A DNA stretch of 20,374 bases. Source: Phoronis australis (Eukaryota > Phoronida > Phoronidae). The notes under the pieces were generated by a model. The model was not told the DNA's origin, made no database searches, and saw only the letters and a program-made list of their open reading frames with translations. The position numbers and the translations under genes are program-made. The stretch is taken from assembly GCA_002633005.1 (NCBI GenBank), contig NMRA01000803.1, positions 118,755 through 139,128 on the forward strand. Direction: 5' to 3'. The stretch's first letter is position 1; each line of letters begins with the position of its first letter. Positions 1 through 9,663 of this stretch are shown here, in pieces.

Positions 1-58
1 CAACTTCTGCCCCGACGGTGCTGTGGCCAAAGCGGAATCTAAATTCGCGGCCCCCTGA
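1..58 (+). CDS. Possible 3' end of a plus-strand coding exon (partial)
   Basis: From base 2 a frame reads NFCPDGAVAKAESKFAAP and stops at TGA (56-58). Composition is protein-like and the stretch is GC-richer than what follows. An AATAAA at 459-464 could be the poly(A) signal of the same transcript. The exon would enter from outside the window, so neither an upstream splice site nor a domain can be checked. Eighteen open codons can occur by chance; I do not recognise the product. Confidence 0.2.
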   Translation, partial: NFCPDGAVAKAESKFAAP

Positions 59-195
59 GATTTGCAGTTTCGTGGCTAATTCACTAACATAATCAGGTGC
101 ACATTATTTTGGCTCACTAGTATAGTATTTTCTTGACTGGAAGTTTAGTTTCCACTGAACTTTGGCTGGTTTATGTTTGTGATGTCTGATCAGTT

Positions 196-287
196 TCCGA
201 GCCACTGGCCGGGATAACGAGTCAATCCGGCCTGCCGCGACGGGCCTGATCGGGCCGCTCCGAGCCACTGCCGGCCAGGATAACAAG
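196..287. repeat. Two-copy GC-rich tandem motif, 63-bp spacing
   Basis: TCCGAGCCACTGGCCGGGAT begins at 196 and TCCGAGCCACTGCCGGCCAG at 259. Both continue into GATAACRAG, and both are preceded by a TGATC a few bases upstream. The stretch is much richer in G+C and CpG than its surroundings. It may be a remnant of a minisatellite or of a repeated regulatory element. No function can be assigned. Confidence 0.55.
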
Positions 288-464
288 CGTTTTGTGTTTA
301 GAACTCAAAAAATCACAAGTCTAAACAACACAGATCTAGGTTCTCCTGTCTGTATCTCACGGAAAATACTTCGAAATTATCTCCAAACAGACCCCAAACT
401 CCTGCTACCGTGACCATTGGCCTGCCGAACTTTGTAGGCTACGGTGTGTCCAAATACCAATAAA

Positions 465-1417
465 TCCCTAAGAGCAAAATAAAACAACACGTTTTTATAA
501 GAAATCGATGTATTTTCTAAGGTTTTACATCGAAGTTTGATGATTTATTGGTGTTAAACGATGACTTCAAGCGATAACCTGACTCCAGTAACTCGTGTTG
601 GGAACTGCTGAACAGACTGCGTGTGAAACCGATGACGTCATTGGATAATTTCAACACCTCCCCGTCTGCCGTCAGGTGTCAGGTAACGCAACCGTACGTG
701 TCGTTATGGAGTAGAACTACTCGATCTAAATTGATACAAATTAGGTTGTTTTTTGGGTGGCATGCTCCTTTAAATTCATATTTTACTTAACTTTAAGATT
801 TGTTTTAACTTCCAAACTTTGAAACTTCTATATTCGGTTAGTAAGTCAAAATTAAGACAAAACGTATGGCAAACACTTATGTCAAACTTAAGATCTCTTT
901 CTTGAATTGGTTTTGAGACAAATTTAACTTTTATTTTAAAATTTACAAAAAATTAAAATTTTTCTTAGCTAAGTCAGTTTTGTTGGAAGCGGCCCCAGGT
1001 TAAATACCGTTTCTCATCACGAGCAGTCATTCTAGTTACTTGGAGGAGAATTCCACTTACACACAGCCGTCACGGCAGAGAATTTTGGGTCAGCTTTATC
1101 TGGTTGCTATTGGTGTCTACAGTAATGAACTGTTTTTATAATCCTTATACAGCAATTGATTGAACGTGTGGCGTACACAAGTTCAATCATTTGTTGAATA
1201 AGGGACATAAAAACCGAAGTCTTCTATTTTGGGATTTACTAAGCATCTAACGAAAAATTACTACGATATGCCTAGGACTGACTACCGCAAAACAGGAACG
1301 TGTACAGTATGTGCTTCTGAGATGAGTCACATTTTCATGACCAGTTCCCAACACAAAGGTTATCTTTTCAAACAAAATTCACTGCCCATGGCTGCTTTTC
1401 CTGAGTTCATCATCCAA
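465..1417. other. AT-rich stretch without recognisable gene
   Basis: No frame with protein-like composition and splice context was found. An open frame at 1229-1471 begins with a non-ATG codon, runs into the transposon that starts at 1418, and matches no family I know, so it is not called a gene. Bases 730-1000 are very AT-rich. Confidence 0.4.
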
Positions 1418-2178
1418 CAGGGTCCCTTTGGCCAAAATCCCAGATCGCCAAACAAAATATCAAGTCGCTAAAATTGAAAAGATCTCCGCCAGTAAGAAAT
1501 TCTAAGATCCCTATTCGGCGTAAATTTTCCTCGACCAAAAAATTAGTCCTCCCGCTGACGACCCCCTAATGAGCATGGAATGCAGGCAGCAGCAAGGACT
1601 GGTGGAGTGAATTTCGCCAATCTTGCCCGATTTTTGCCAAACAATTACGACTTCTGCCTGTTTACTTCTTGTTTTAATTTCAACGGAACTATTGTGAATC
1701 AAAAGTTGTAGCCGGGAAAACTGTAAGTAAATTAAAGTTTGGAAATCAACACTAGTCGCAGTGCCGACCTCGTGGCGACTTGGAATTTTCCCAGTTCGCC
1801 ACACACAATCTGAGGTTGCATTGGCAGCCTGCAGGTCGCCAAATCGAGCACTAAGAAAATTACATTTTTTGAAAAGAGAAAAATCTAGGATTCGATGCTT
1901 TTTACCACTGTGTCTTTATTATTGTTACCTGACCACGTTTTTAAGTCAAATTTTCAAGTGTAAAAAAGGCACATTCATAACAAAATCAAAATAACCCCTC
2001 AGCCAATTTTAATAGAACTTGTTTATGTCTCAAAAATGCTATATTTTGACCTAAGAAATTAATTTAGGTGCATAACAATGTCAGGAAAAATTTTTGCGAC
2101 CTAGATTTTATGAATGCGAGTTGTATTTTGAAAATGCGATCTGGGATTTTGGTTAGGTAGCAAAAAAGCGCTGCCCTG
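1418..2178. mobile_element. Candidate non-autonomous inverted-repeat transposon (761 bp, hAT-like ends)
   Basis: The left end reads CAGGGTCCCTTTGG and the right end, in reverse complement, reads CAGGGCAGCGCTTTT. A few bases inside, both ends carry CCAAAATCCCAGATCGC followed by a diverged AAAATA..CAA.TCGC segment, which makes clear terminal inverted repeats. CAGGG...CCCTG termini are common in hAT elements. An 8-bp target duplication is not visible (TCATCCAA against TATGGGAA), so the true ends may be slightly different or the flanks decayed. Related CGCCA-containing motifs inside (near 1590 and 1783) suggest nested or internally duplicated copies. There is no transposase frame. Confidence 0.5.
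1910..2042 (+). repeat. Dispersed repeat family R, copy C
   Basis: This segment matches 11113-11252 in the same orientation. Shared landmarks are CACGTTTTTAAGTCAAA, a GGYRCRTTCATA block, AATAACCCCTC followed by CCAATTTTAA or TCAATTTTAA, and CTCAAAAAYGCT. It lies inside the 1418-2178 element, so either that element contains family R sequence or one inserted into the other. Confidence 0.55.
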
Positions 2179-2429
2179 TATGGGAATGTTCAACTAATTT
2201 ATCTTTTGGTTGATAAAGTAAAGCACATGAAACTATATGGAAATATTTACCTGTAAATAATACATTGGATACAAATAGACTGACAAAATCGCAGTTATCT
2301 CTCTTTCATTTTTGTAAATTACTAAAATATATTTAAATTATTTATAGAACTTTGGCACAGTAATAAAATGTGACTGTTAGCAAACAATTTATTGTATCTG
2401 GCTAATCGAACTGCATCAAACTAAACTGC

Positions 2430-2898
2430 ATGAATCTATATATTAAAACGCTAATTTCGGACCTGGATATTGTGGGCAACTGCCGTTCAACTCCGTCGGA
2501 CAGAAACTTCTCGAGAGGGGCCGCGAGGACACCCGCCCCCGCCCCACGCCTCCTTCCCTATTGTTCCCGTGAAGGAAAATCTCCGTCCGGGTTCTGTGGC
2601 CGTAAATCCCCGGCGTGTTCTATATTGTAATGAGTCATGGCCTCAGTCGATCCGGCGTACGCGCTACTTTCGTATTCGTCCGCGGCCTGAGTTTACCGTT
2701 TACGCCGCGTGCTCAATATCCGGCGAGAGAATTCAAAGAAACTACTCTCAACTTTGACTAATTTTCTTAAATTCAAGTAAAGCGAAGGGCCGGCCTCGGT
2801 GTTATGCGCACTCATTCGCCGCCGCGTAGGAGTAATCTGTGTGCTGCCGTGAGAGTTCCTCGCTTATTCGTCCAGTTAAAAGTTCTTTTATATCAGAG
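2430..2898 (+). promoter_or_regulatory. CpG-rich promoter and probable non-coding first exon
   Basis: About 40 CpG dinucleotides fall between 2460 and 2880, at or above expectation for the base composition, whereas most of the window is AT-rich and CpG-poor. A TATA-like TATATATTAAAA lies just upstream, near 2437. The stretch ends in a textbook splice donor, CAGAG|GTAAGT, with the last exon base at 2898. Only short ATG frames occur (for example MASVDPAYALLSYSS* from 2637), so the exon is more likely 5' UTR. The gene would run rightwards; which downstream exon it joins is unknown. Confidence 0.45.
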
Positions 2899-3764
2899 GT
2901 AAGTGGTCAAGATTTCAATCTTTTTTCCAGTCTTTAGTGCAGTGCCAAAAATATATGTAAATCCACTTTTTGTCCATGTTTTGTGAAAAGCGAACCAAGG
3001 CCCATGCAGTCAACATTTCCCTTTGTCACCGGCGTAGGCTTGCAACTACTAACCCACAGTCAACAGCGTTTCCCGTTTTAATCACTTATTTTGGCGTTAA
3101 GTCCTGATGTGGAATCAGTTCTGATGTGGAATATTACGGTCATATACAGTAGACAATCACCACATTTTTACAGTTTGGGCTCAAATTGAATTACAAACAA
3201 AGACAGTTTCAAGTGTTCGGATCAGAGTTTCCCGCACCAGGTCAGGTGTTAATGTTTATCTGGGTTTACCTTCTGCCACATTGGACTGGTACTGAATGAC
3301 TGACACAATACCGCTGAGTACTTTCTTTTAATGGTTAAAAGTTTTCAAGTTACCACGTCTCGAATCGCATCCACATCTTCACGTGTGACACTTCAATGTT
3401 CTTGTGTGTGTCATGACTCATAATAGTTAGTAAAAATCCAAACCTGTCAGAAATACGTAACAGTCAACCTAGCAGGCAATCTTTATTACTGCAAAAAGCC
3501 CGTATGCTGCAGGTTACTCAAACCTGATGGAAGCTCCGGCAAACCTGCCCTGAGTTCAGTAACGTTAGGACTGAAAAGTATTATTACGTGAGATGTTGCC
3601 GTGTATGTTAAATGAGAACGCGTGATTTTGGCTAGATTTTTGTGAGGTCTTGCCATTACTCTACCCTGTTGAAGCGACATGTTAAAACTGGCCGTGTAGC
3701 ACACTGATGTATCCAAATGGCTCCCAAGTATATTTGATCGCTGTGTTTCTTTTCTTTTTTACAG
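2899..3764 (+). other. Candidate intron between a strong donor (2899) and a strong acceptor (3764)
   Basis: The donor GTAAGT at 2899 is followed, 866 bases on, by an acceptor with a long pyrimidine tract (TTTCTTTTCTTTTTTACAG, ending at 3764). A second acceptor-like TTTTTTCCAG ends at 2930 but would make an intron of only 32 bp. The exon after 3764 begins GTACCGGTTACT; its first ATG gives only MPYRK before a stop, so it is either still UTR or spliced again. A 12-bp direct repeat, CTGATGTGGAAT, occurs at 3104 and again at 3121. Confidence 0.35.
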
Positions 3765-4665
3765 GTACCGGTTACTACGAAAAAACAACTCAGGATTGGA
3801 TATGCCTTATCGTAAATAAGGCCTAATTATTTAAAAATCTCGATTATTGGCTGAAAACTTCATTTTCATAATTGGAAAAGAGGGAGCAAAGAGTTTTATT
3901 GGGCGAAGGTCGTTGAACTTGACAGTCTACGAAGTTTAATTCTCCGTGAACCCAATCGAACATCATTTGAATATCTGCTACAATACAAGGTCAGGTACTG
4001 GATAAATTGAAAGAGGCATGTGGTTAGACTCCATTTGCTGTAAGAAAATACAGTGAAAGACCAGCGTTTGAAATACACGCGGTGGTCCGGGGCCAGTAAA
4101 CTTTCACATATAGCCCCTATGTGGATGAGGTCTCATATTCAAGTAACTGACCCCCAGTGAGCCAGCACATTTATTTGCTGAAGGTCAAACGCTGTGTGAC
4201 ACGTGTTCCGCAGAAGCTGCTCATTCTTCATGCCAATGCCGCTGCGCTTTCTCTTTGCCACATCCTGTTTGCACAGCAATCGACTTCATGTTCTTCTATG
4301 ACGGAAATAGCACCAAGATAATTTGAGAGAGGGCTTCCTTCACTGCAGCTAAACACGTGAAACCTACATTCATGAAAAGACCTGTACATGTGAATTTGAG
4401 GTATGGTAATAAAGACGCAATGCGTGGACCTACTTCGTGGTGTTACCACCACCACATTTGTGTATGGTGAAATAACTATAACAATGGGTTTTAACAAAAA
4501 CTGAAATTGGATAAGGGAAAAATTGATTACAATAGCAAATAATACTTAAAAGTTTTGAAAACACCACATCTTTTACGTGATATTTTTGTTTCCTAACTCA
4601 AGCATGTATCACCAGGGCAACTCCCCATGCTCAGAGTAAACCCGGCTAAAGCTAATTTCCTTACA

Positions 4666-4702
4666 CTAGCTGGTATCCGTGCAAAGCGCGGGTTCCAGCT
4701 AG
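4666..4702. repeat. Short hairpin (17-bp arms, 3-nt loop)
   Basis: CTAGCTGGTATCCGTGC is followed by AAA and then by GCGCGGGTTCCAGCTAG. The arms pair at 14 of 17 positions. It does not fit a tRNA cloverleaf. It could be a foldback remnant of a MITE. Confidence 0.5.
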
Positions 4703-4908
4703 TTGAAGAGTACAGTAAAAAAGACCATCTAGAAAGGACAAAGTTTACGGAGTCATTTGAGCACCCAGACAAGACATGGATTTATTGAAAGATAATTTTA
4801 TTAAGGTTGTTAACCTGCAAAGTTCATGAAAGTCACGGATATATTCATGAAAAAAATACTTAGCCATCACCATGGAACCATTTGGAGTATGCATGTAACA
4901 CAATCTCC

Positions 4909-4940
4909 AAATTAAAATCTTTCTAAATTAAAATCTTTCT
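4909..4940. repeat. Perfect 16-bp tandem duplication
   Basis: AAATTAAAATCTTTCT is present twice, head to tail, with no mismatch. It is a small local duplication with no apparent function. Confidence 0.8.
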
Positions 4941-5395
4941 GTTCTAGCCTTGGTGTAAAAGCTGTGTACTAAGTTTACAGCTTTGTGACAATGCATGTGG
5001 GTAAAAAAGGAACCAAATAAAATCTGACACAAAATTTTTGTCATTAAAACCTACACTTTTCCTTGAGCAAACTAAATTATGTAACAGTGTTGGAAAATTT
5101 GGCGTTCTTCCTCAAACGCGTCCCAATAACTTTTACACTTGCGACATGTAGCGACGTGACATTTTTTAATTTAAAAATAGATCACAAACTCGTTCTCCTT
5201 GGTGTAGTCCGGGGCTTTTACTCCTTGAAAAGAAAACCTGTCAGTGTCAAGACTCAAACAATATTTGACACGACTACTGCGCAGAAAATTGGTAAAGTCA
5301 GTAATGAATTAGGAGAGATTCATGTAATAAGAAAGTAATTAATGTAAATCATGAGTTCGTGTTGCATGTTTGAAACTGCTCGACCGAGTTCAATT

Positions 5396-5810
5396 TTATT
5401 TCCCAAGTAACTTAATCCCGTCGGACCGGTTCACCAGCACCCCGCGAGTGTAAAAACTTATTGAGAGAGTGGATCGCGACCTATCGCAAGCTCCGCCCAT
5501 ATGCGAAAAGTCACGTGGTACCCGACAATCGAATGAGATGTCAGAGGCAAATACACTGTCGCTAAATGACGTTCCTGGTGGAATCGATGAGTGTTTTTGC
5601 ACTACTTGAAAACGCTTCGACAGAGACAAGAGGCGATGCTTTTCAACAGAGAATCGTACGTTCATGATATGGGAATTTGTAAAGGTGACGATGAAAAAAT
5701 AAGTGTTCGAGGAGCCAGCGAAAATCCGAAGAACCCCTCGGCCTCGGGGCCACCTTCGCCTGACGAATGACAAGGCCACTGATACGATATGTTCATGTAA
5801 AGCTGGGTAT
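5396..5810. other. CpG-rich island with an interrupted protein-like frame; not a confirmed gene
   Basis: CpG density rises here relative to both flanks. On the plus strand one continuous phase from 5454 reads protein-like segments (including DVPGGIDECFCTT and DKATDTICSCKAGYVP) broken by TGA at 5607 and TAA at 5700. A GTATGT donor-like site follows at about 5806. On the minus strand a 127-codon frame from a non-ATG start ends in a TAA that overlaps an AATAAA at 5400-5395. Neither strand shows a recognised domain or a convincing acceptor. It may be an exon relic or a promoter/CpG island. Confidence 0.25.
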
Positions 5811-6163
5811 GTACCTTAAAGTCGAATTATCTGTACGATTCCATAGATTTCATGATCTTTCGAATAAAATCAGTGAAGATTCACCATCATTTTTATTCTG
5901 TCGTCTGCTAAATTTCCCCAAATGAAAAGTAGGTCACAACTGGTGGGACTCCTGGAGTAAAGTAGGTCATAGATTACAGACAACACATACTCTATAGTCT
6001 CTGACTAGGTCGACTCGATAGCACTGTTTACGCTTTTCTAATCTTGTAACGAAACATTTTGATCAAAGAATTCAGGTCCATAGCTCAGGTACACACTCAT
6101 CTCGTCCTAGGCAAACAGTTAGCTCCGGTAGGTCTAGGGCTGTGTCTAAGTCAAATCAATGTC

Positions 6164-6486
6164 TGGAATTCAGTGGCGGATCGAGGATACCACAAGGGGG
6201 CCCAATATATGTTGCCTCGTGGAATTGGGCAAAGTGCGATTGGATGTGCATAAGCGACCCGAAAGTTGCAGGGGCCGGGGATGTAGACCTTTGGACCTCG
6301 GTTCAGAAAATCTATCGGCGGACTAAAAAATTCCGCCGCGATTTGGGGTCTGAGCCCCCTTCTTCCGCTACCGGTCCTAGTTACTGAACTTTAATATTTC
6401 CTCACGCTTCACGCTTTTGCTGTTTCATTTTGCTTGCGGCAGCCAAGGAAGGGGGAGGCAGCCCCCCTAAATCCGCCTATGGAATT
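6164..6486. mobile_element. hAT-like MITE, 309 bp, with flanking TGGAATT duplication
   Basis: The element spans 6171-6479. It begins CAGTGGCGGATCGAGG, and its right end in reverse complement reads TAGGCGGATTTAGGGGGG, so the termini are imperfect inverted repeats of the hAT CAGNGGCGGA type. It is flanked by TGGAATT at 6164-6170 and 6480-6486; the eighth base differs (C against A), so an original 8-bp hAT-style target duplication is likely. The inside is GC-rich with runs of G and C and carries no transposase, so it would need an enzyme supplied in trans. Open frames through it are incidental. Confidence 0.65.
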
Positions 6487-6779
6487 GTTCGTTTGCACCA
6501 TAAAGACATTTAAATTAGGCCTACCTGCTTATGAACCTGATATTTTTTGTAGTTTCATTCCATAAAGATAGCTTTCATTTAATTTTGAAAGTAACATGAT
6601 CACTAAGTCGTGGTATGGTTACAAAAGATTACAAGTCTGGTGTGGTAGTTGCAAAAATAGGGTATTTACAAATTCTTTTTTAAGGCTTCATAAATCTAAA
6701 TATCATGTTTGAACAACTTCAAAATGAGCTCTCTCAAACTCTGCAGACATAGTGTATACTAGAGGTACACGTCAAAAAG

Positions 6780-6990
6780 TAATTCAACAGTTTATTTGTA
6801 GTGTCAACAGCTCGACCAAGGCTTTGAGTTCCGGCAGTAATCCAGTGCCCTTCCCTGTGCCGATCGAATCTCGGAATTTTGACCGGGAGAGAAGTTCTGT
6901 TGAATGCCAGCCTACGGTTTATGAATAAAAAAATGTACCTCTGATACGAAATAAAATAATGTCCATTAGGCTGAAATAAATAAAAAAACA
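6780..6990 (-). other. Possible terminal exon or 3' end of a minus-strand transcript
   Basis: On the minus strand an acceptor-like TTTTTTTATTTATTTCAG and then a second one, TTTATTCATAAACCGTAG, precede a GC-richer segment. That segment ends at AATAAACTGTTGA (6797-6785). All three minus frames are open for 35 codons or more over 6790-6915, so the coding frame cannot be chosen. The same AATAAACTGTTGA string marks the poly(A) signal at 11748-11736. It could be the 3' part of the THAP-like relic just to the right. Confidence 0.3.
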
Positions 6991-7089
6991 CAAAATAAAA
7001 ATGCCCTTGAAAACAATTTCCGGGAGCTACCGCTAGAGTGCTGAGATCCAGCAGGTGCCAAGACAAAGGCGGCCAGACGTAGGAAACTC

Positions 7090-7360
7090 GGGAGTCAAAA
7101 TCTGAGATAGCCCTACACCATAGCCACCAAGCTGAAAAGTGCGTATCTTGGAACTAATATATTTGTGTTTATTATAGCCTTCGAGTTATCAAGCAACATC
7201 GCTAAGTTCAGCTGCTCGTGTGGCCGTACAGTTTGATCCATAGTTACGCTTTTCAACATCATTTTTCGGCTTAGGACATGCCAAAAATGACGGGATATTA
7301 TTCTGGAGCAGCATAACGGCTGTCGGTGCTACACACGCCATATAAACACCGTTTCCCCAT
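7090..7360 (-). pseudogene. Decayed THAP-like zinc-finger domain gene fragment
   Basis: From ATG at 7360 (minus) the frame reads MGKRCLYGVCSTDSRYAAPE and then stops. Beyond the stop, in shifting frames, come PKPKNDVEK, then WIKL, then RPHEQLN, then NKHKYISSK, and finally GGYG. This order matches animal THAP-like proteins that begin with a C-x4-C motif, continue with FPKPK..EK..WI..CGRPHEQLN and end near a CSKHF (C-x2-H). THAP domains are C2CH zinc-binding DNA-binding domains found in transposon proteins and in regulators derived from them. Here a stop, at least two frameshifts and loss of the second Cys/His pair (SSKI in place of CSKH) show that it is broken. The family comparison is from memory; no search was run. 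Confidence 0.6.
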
Positions 7361-7424
7361 TCTTAGCGGACAATTTCTTGAGCTATTGACTAAAGTAAGT
7401 TTTACTCGACTACGTGTGGTTTGT

Positions 7425-7685
7425 TGGGTAAAATGGCGGCTTGGAAACGCAGACGAAGGTGTGCCAAGAATGCTGCGTTCTGATTGGTCAATTAAGCCGT
7501 CCGTCATAAACCTGGCGATAGGTCAATTCTGCATGCTTAAGTTGTGGTGCTGTCTTTTGCGTCGGCTTTCGGCGTCATGATTTATTGCGTCACCTATTGG
7601 CCAGTTTCGTTTTCCCCGATTTTTTCAGTCAACTTTTCTTCTCTTCCACGAGGTTGCGTACATGTCACAACCAATTATTGGATCT
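7425..7685. promoter_or_regulatory. Promoter-like region: YY1-type motif and four CCAAT boxes
   Basis: AAAATGGCGGC (7430-7440) matches the YY1 site found at many animal start regions. CCAAT boxes lie at 7482-7486 and 7596-7600 (reverse), 7671-7675 (forward) and 7677-7681 (reverse). A CRE-like TGACGCAA (reverse) lies near 7586, and CpG is not depleted. It sits immediately upstream of the minus-strand THAP-like relic and could be its former promoter. It could equally drive a plus-strand transcript, where the first ATG at 7433 gives only MAAWKRRRRCAKNAAF*. Confidence 0.4.
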
Positions 7686-7892
7686 GGTTTCATTTCGTTA
7701 CATCTCAAGTTTTTTATGCGCTACCGGGGGTTCGTGATGGGGCTGCTGTATAGTAATAGGCCTACTTAATTAACGACTGGGGTATGCTATGACACACCAT
7801 AGTGATGTTTACCATCAATACAAGTATTTTGACACTATAGTAAGCCTTTAGTTGGCTCCGCCCATGCCCTAGTTGCACTCGATGCATTGGAA

Positions 7893-8236
7893 ATCGACTT
7901 AAAGCCTAATTAAACGTTTTTGTGATAGATTAAGTTAGTTAATTACGCACTGCAAATTCAGTTGCGCGTGAATGTTGAAATAATGAACACGGCTAAGGGA
8001 GTATAGATTATATTGACCAAAAACAAGCCGAAAGCCTTCAGATTTCCGCCTGTCCCAAATTAATCGGCTTTTTCAAAGAGCTTCGGCATAAAACTGTTGC
8101 GCTAACCGGATAAAAAGACCTAGTTTTTTGCGTAATGTAACAAAGACGAATGCGACTGCTATTTTTTACAAAAATACCTTACGTTTTGTTGATTTGTCAT
8201 AGAACCAAACTATAAGACTAATCGAAAATTTGCTGA
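7893..8236 (-). repeat. Dispersed repeat family R, copy A (inverted relative to copy B)
   Basis: This segment matches the reverse complement of 11255-11680. Shared landmarks, in order, are ATCGACTT, TTTTTGTGATA, TTACGCACTG or TTGCGCACTG, GCGCGTGAATGTTGAAATAA, ATTAATCGGCTTTTTC, CTTCGGCA, CTAGTTTTTGCGTAA and CAACAAAGAC or TAACAAAGAC. Copy B carries roughly 100 bases that copy A lacks between CTTCGGCA and CTAGTTTTTGCG. The pair forms a large inverted repeat separated by about 3 kb. Confidence 0.7.
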
Positions 8237-8464
8237 TGATTGTCACGTGTCTTAGGGTTAACCTTTGTTCTCAGTAACCATATGTTTCCTGTCATTCTTT
8301 CGCTTTACGTTTGAGTTTGATCTCTCTTCATTTTTCCCACCCACTACCACCCGCTTTTTTGGTGGTAAGTGCTGCGTTTTTATTGCTCATCTTTCCACAT
8401 ATTATTATTATTGTTGGTGAAAGAATTTTCATAACTAACGATTTTTAGTTGAATATACAACTTC

Positions 8465-8543
8465 CGTAATTTTGGATAATAGTCGAATATAACGTAAATT
8501 TGGATAATAGTCTGTTAAAACGTAATTTTGGGCAAAATTTTGC
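8465..8543. repeat. 28-bp tandem repeat, about 2.7 copies
   Basis: Units begin CGTAATTTTGGATAATAGTC at 8465, CGTAAATTTGGATAATAGTC at 8493 and CGTAATTTTGGGCAAAATTT at 8521. The period is exactly 28 bp and the third copy is degenerate. No coding role is seen. Confidence 0.75.
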
Positions 8544-8928
8544 TGTCCACATTACAATGAAATTAACACTAAATGTGTTGCAAATATTTATTCGCATATA
8601 TCTTCACCATCAGTAATATGTTTGCAAAATAGTTTATTAATAATTTGTGAATTTTAACAACTTAATCAAAAGCACCAGAACCATAATGATTTTTAGAGTA
8701 CTTCTGGGAAAATTTTGTCGTTTTAAATGAATCTAGAATTTATTATGACCAAAACACCTTTCTAGTGAAGTTATTTATTGAACTCAGTGCATTCGCGCAA
8801 CAAGTACCAGCAGACTTGTCGACCATTAGTAATACATTATCAGTTCTAAAGACAGGCAATGTATTGATGAGCGATACTATGAGAGCAAATTTCTTAGAAA
8901 TCTAACCATCACATCGTCGCAATCGTTC

Positions 8929-9062
8929 ATATTGAACTACATCATTTCGTTACCAAAACAAACAACAAACATCAATCGGTTATTATCAACAGAGTCAATA
9001 AAATGTAACCAATGAGATACATTTCGTATTGAACCACAGCGTTTCATTACCAAAACATACAA
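8929..9062. repeat. Direct duplication of a ~37-bp segment, 96-bp spacing
   Basis: A segment at 8929-8966 starting TATTGAACTACATCATTTCG recurs at 9025-9062 as TATTGAACCACAGCGTTTCA. Both continue with TTACCAAAACA followed by AACAA or TACAA. The rest of 8540-9660 is AT-rich and shows no supported gene. Confidence 0.6.
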
Positions 9063-9663
9063 GCGGGTTAGACACACGCCATCCAATCATAGAGAAATTT
9101 GAGACTCTGGGCAATATAATTCACAGTTATAAAGTACAGTACGCTAACGGAATGAAACAAGTACCATAGCCAACATTGAAGTTGAAATGATTTTGGCATT
9201 TCTTGTTTTACGATAGTTTTCTCTGAACTATAACATTTGAAATAACCAGCTTTGTGTACAATATGATGCCGTACAGATTAAAAGCAAAATTATTTTCTGA
9301 CTAGAACGATACGTAACAAGGGCATTTCGTCTCATATTTTTATTCAAAGTTCCTTGTAAAACCCTTTTTCTGCTAACAAATTCAGACTACTGCACATGCA
9401 AAACACAACAATAAAACTGAAACATGGCATATGTAAACACAGATAATTAATCGCATTCGAGCTACATTTCGACCTGTTAAGCTGGCTAAAATGAAAATCT
9501 AATTTGTCCATTACTCTCTAAAATCGGCTCTCTACCAACAAAAACATTGAAACCATCATGATCTGAAAAAGCGCCTCAGAGTTTATTGGCGTTGGCGAAT
9601 CCTGAAGTAGCAATTTCGAAAACAACGCATGTTCGCGTTGCCTGTAACTTGACTTGCAGCTCT

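Larger units (their letters stand above)
3780..5390. other. Stretch without supported genes
   Basis: Several open frames of 60-91 codons occur on both strands. None shows recognised motifs, paired splice sites or consistent composition. Small features inside are a hairpin at 4666-4702 and a 16-bp duplication at 4909-4940, listed separately. Confidence 0.4.

Noticed and set aside
4666-4702. tRNA or tRNA-derived SINE
   Set aside because: GGTTCCA recalls a T-loop, but box A, the anticodon arm and acceptor pairing are absent.
5063-5338. 91-codon plus frame
   Set aside because: It begins at a non-ATG codon, has no splice context, poly(A) signal or recognised motif, and lies in AT-rich DNA.
6142-6387. 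Two overlapping plus ORFs
   Set aside because: They run through the hAT-like MITE and have no independent support.
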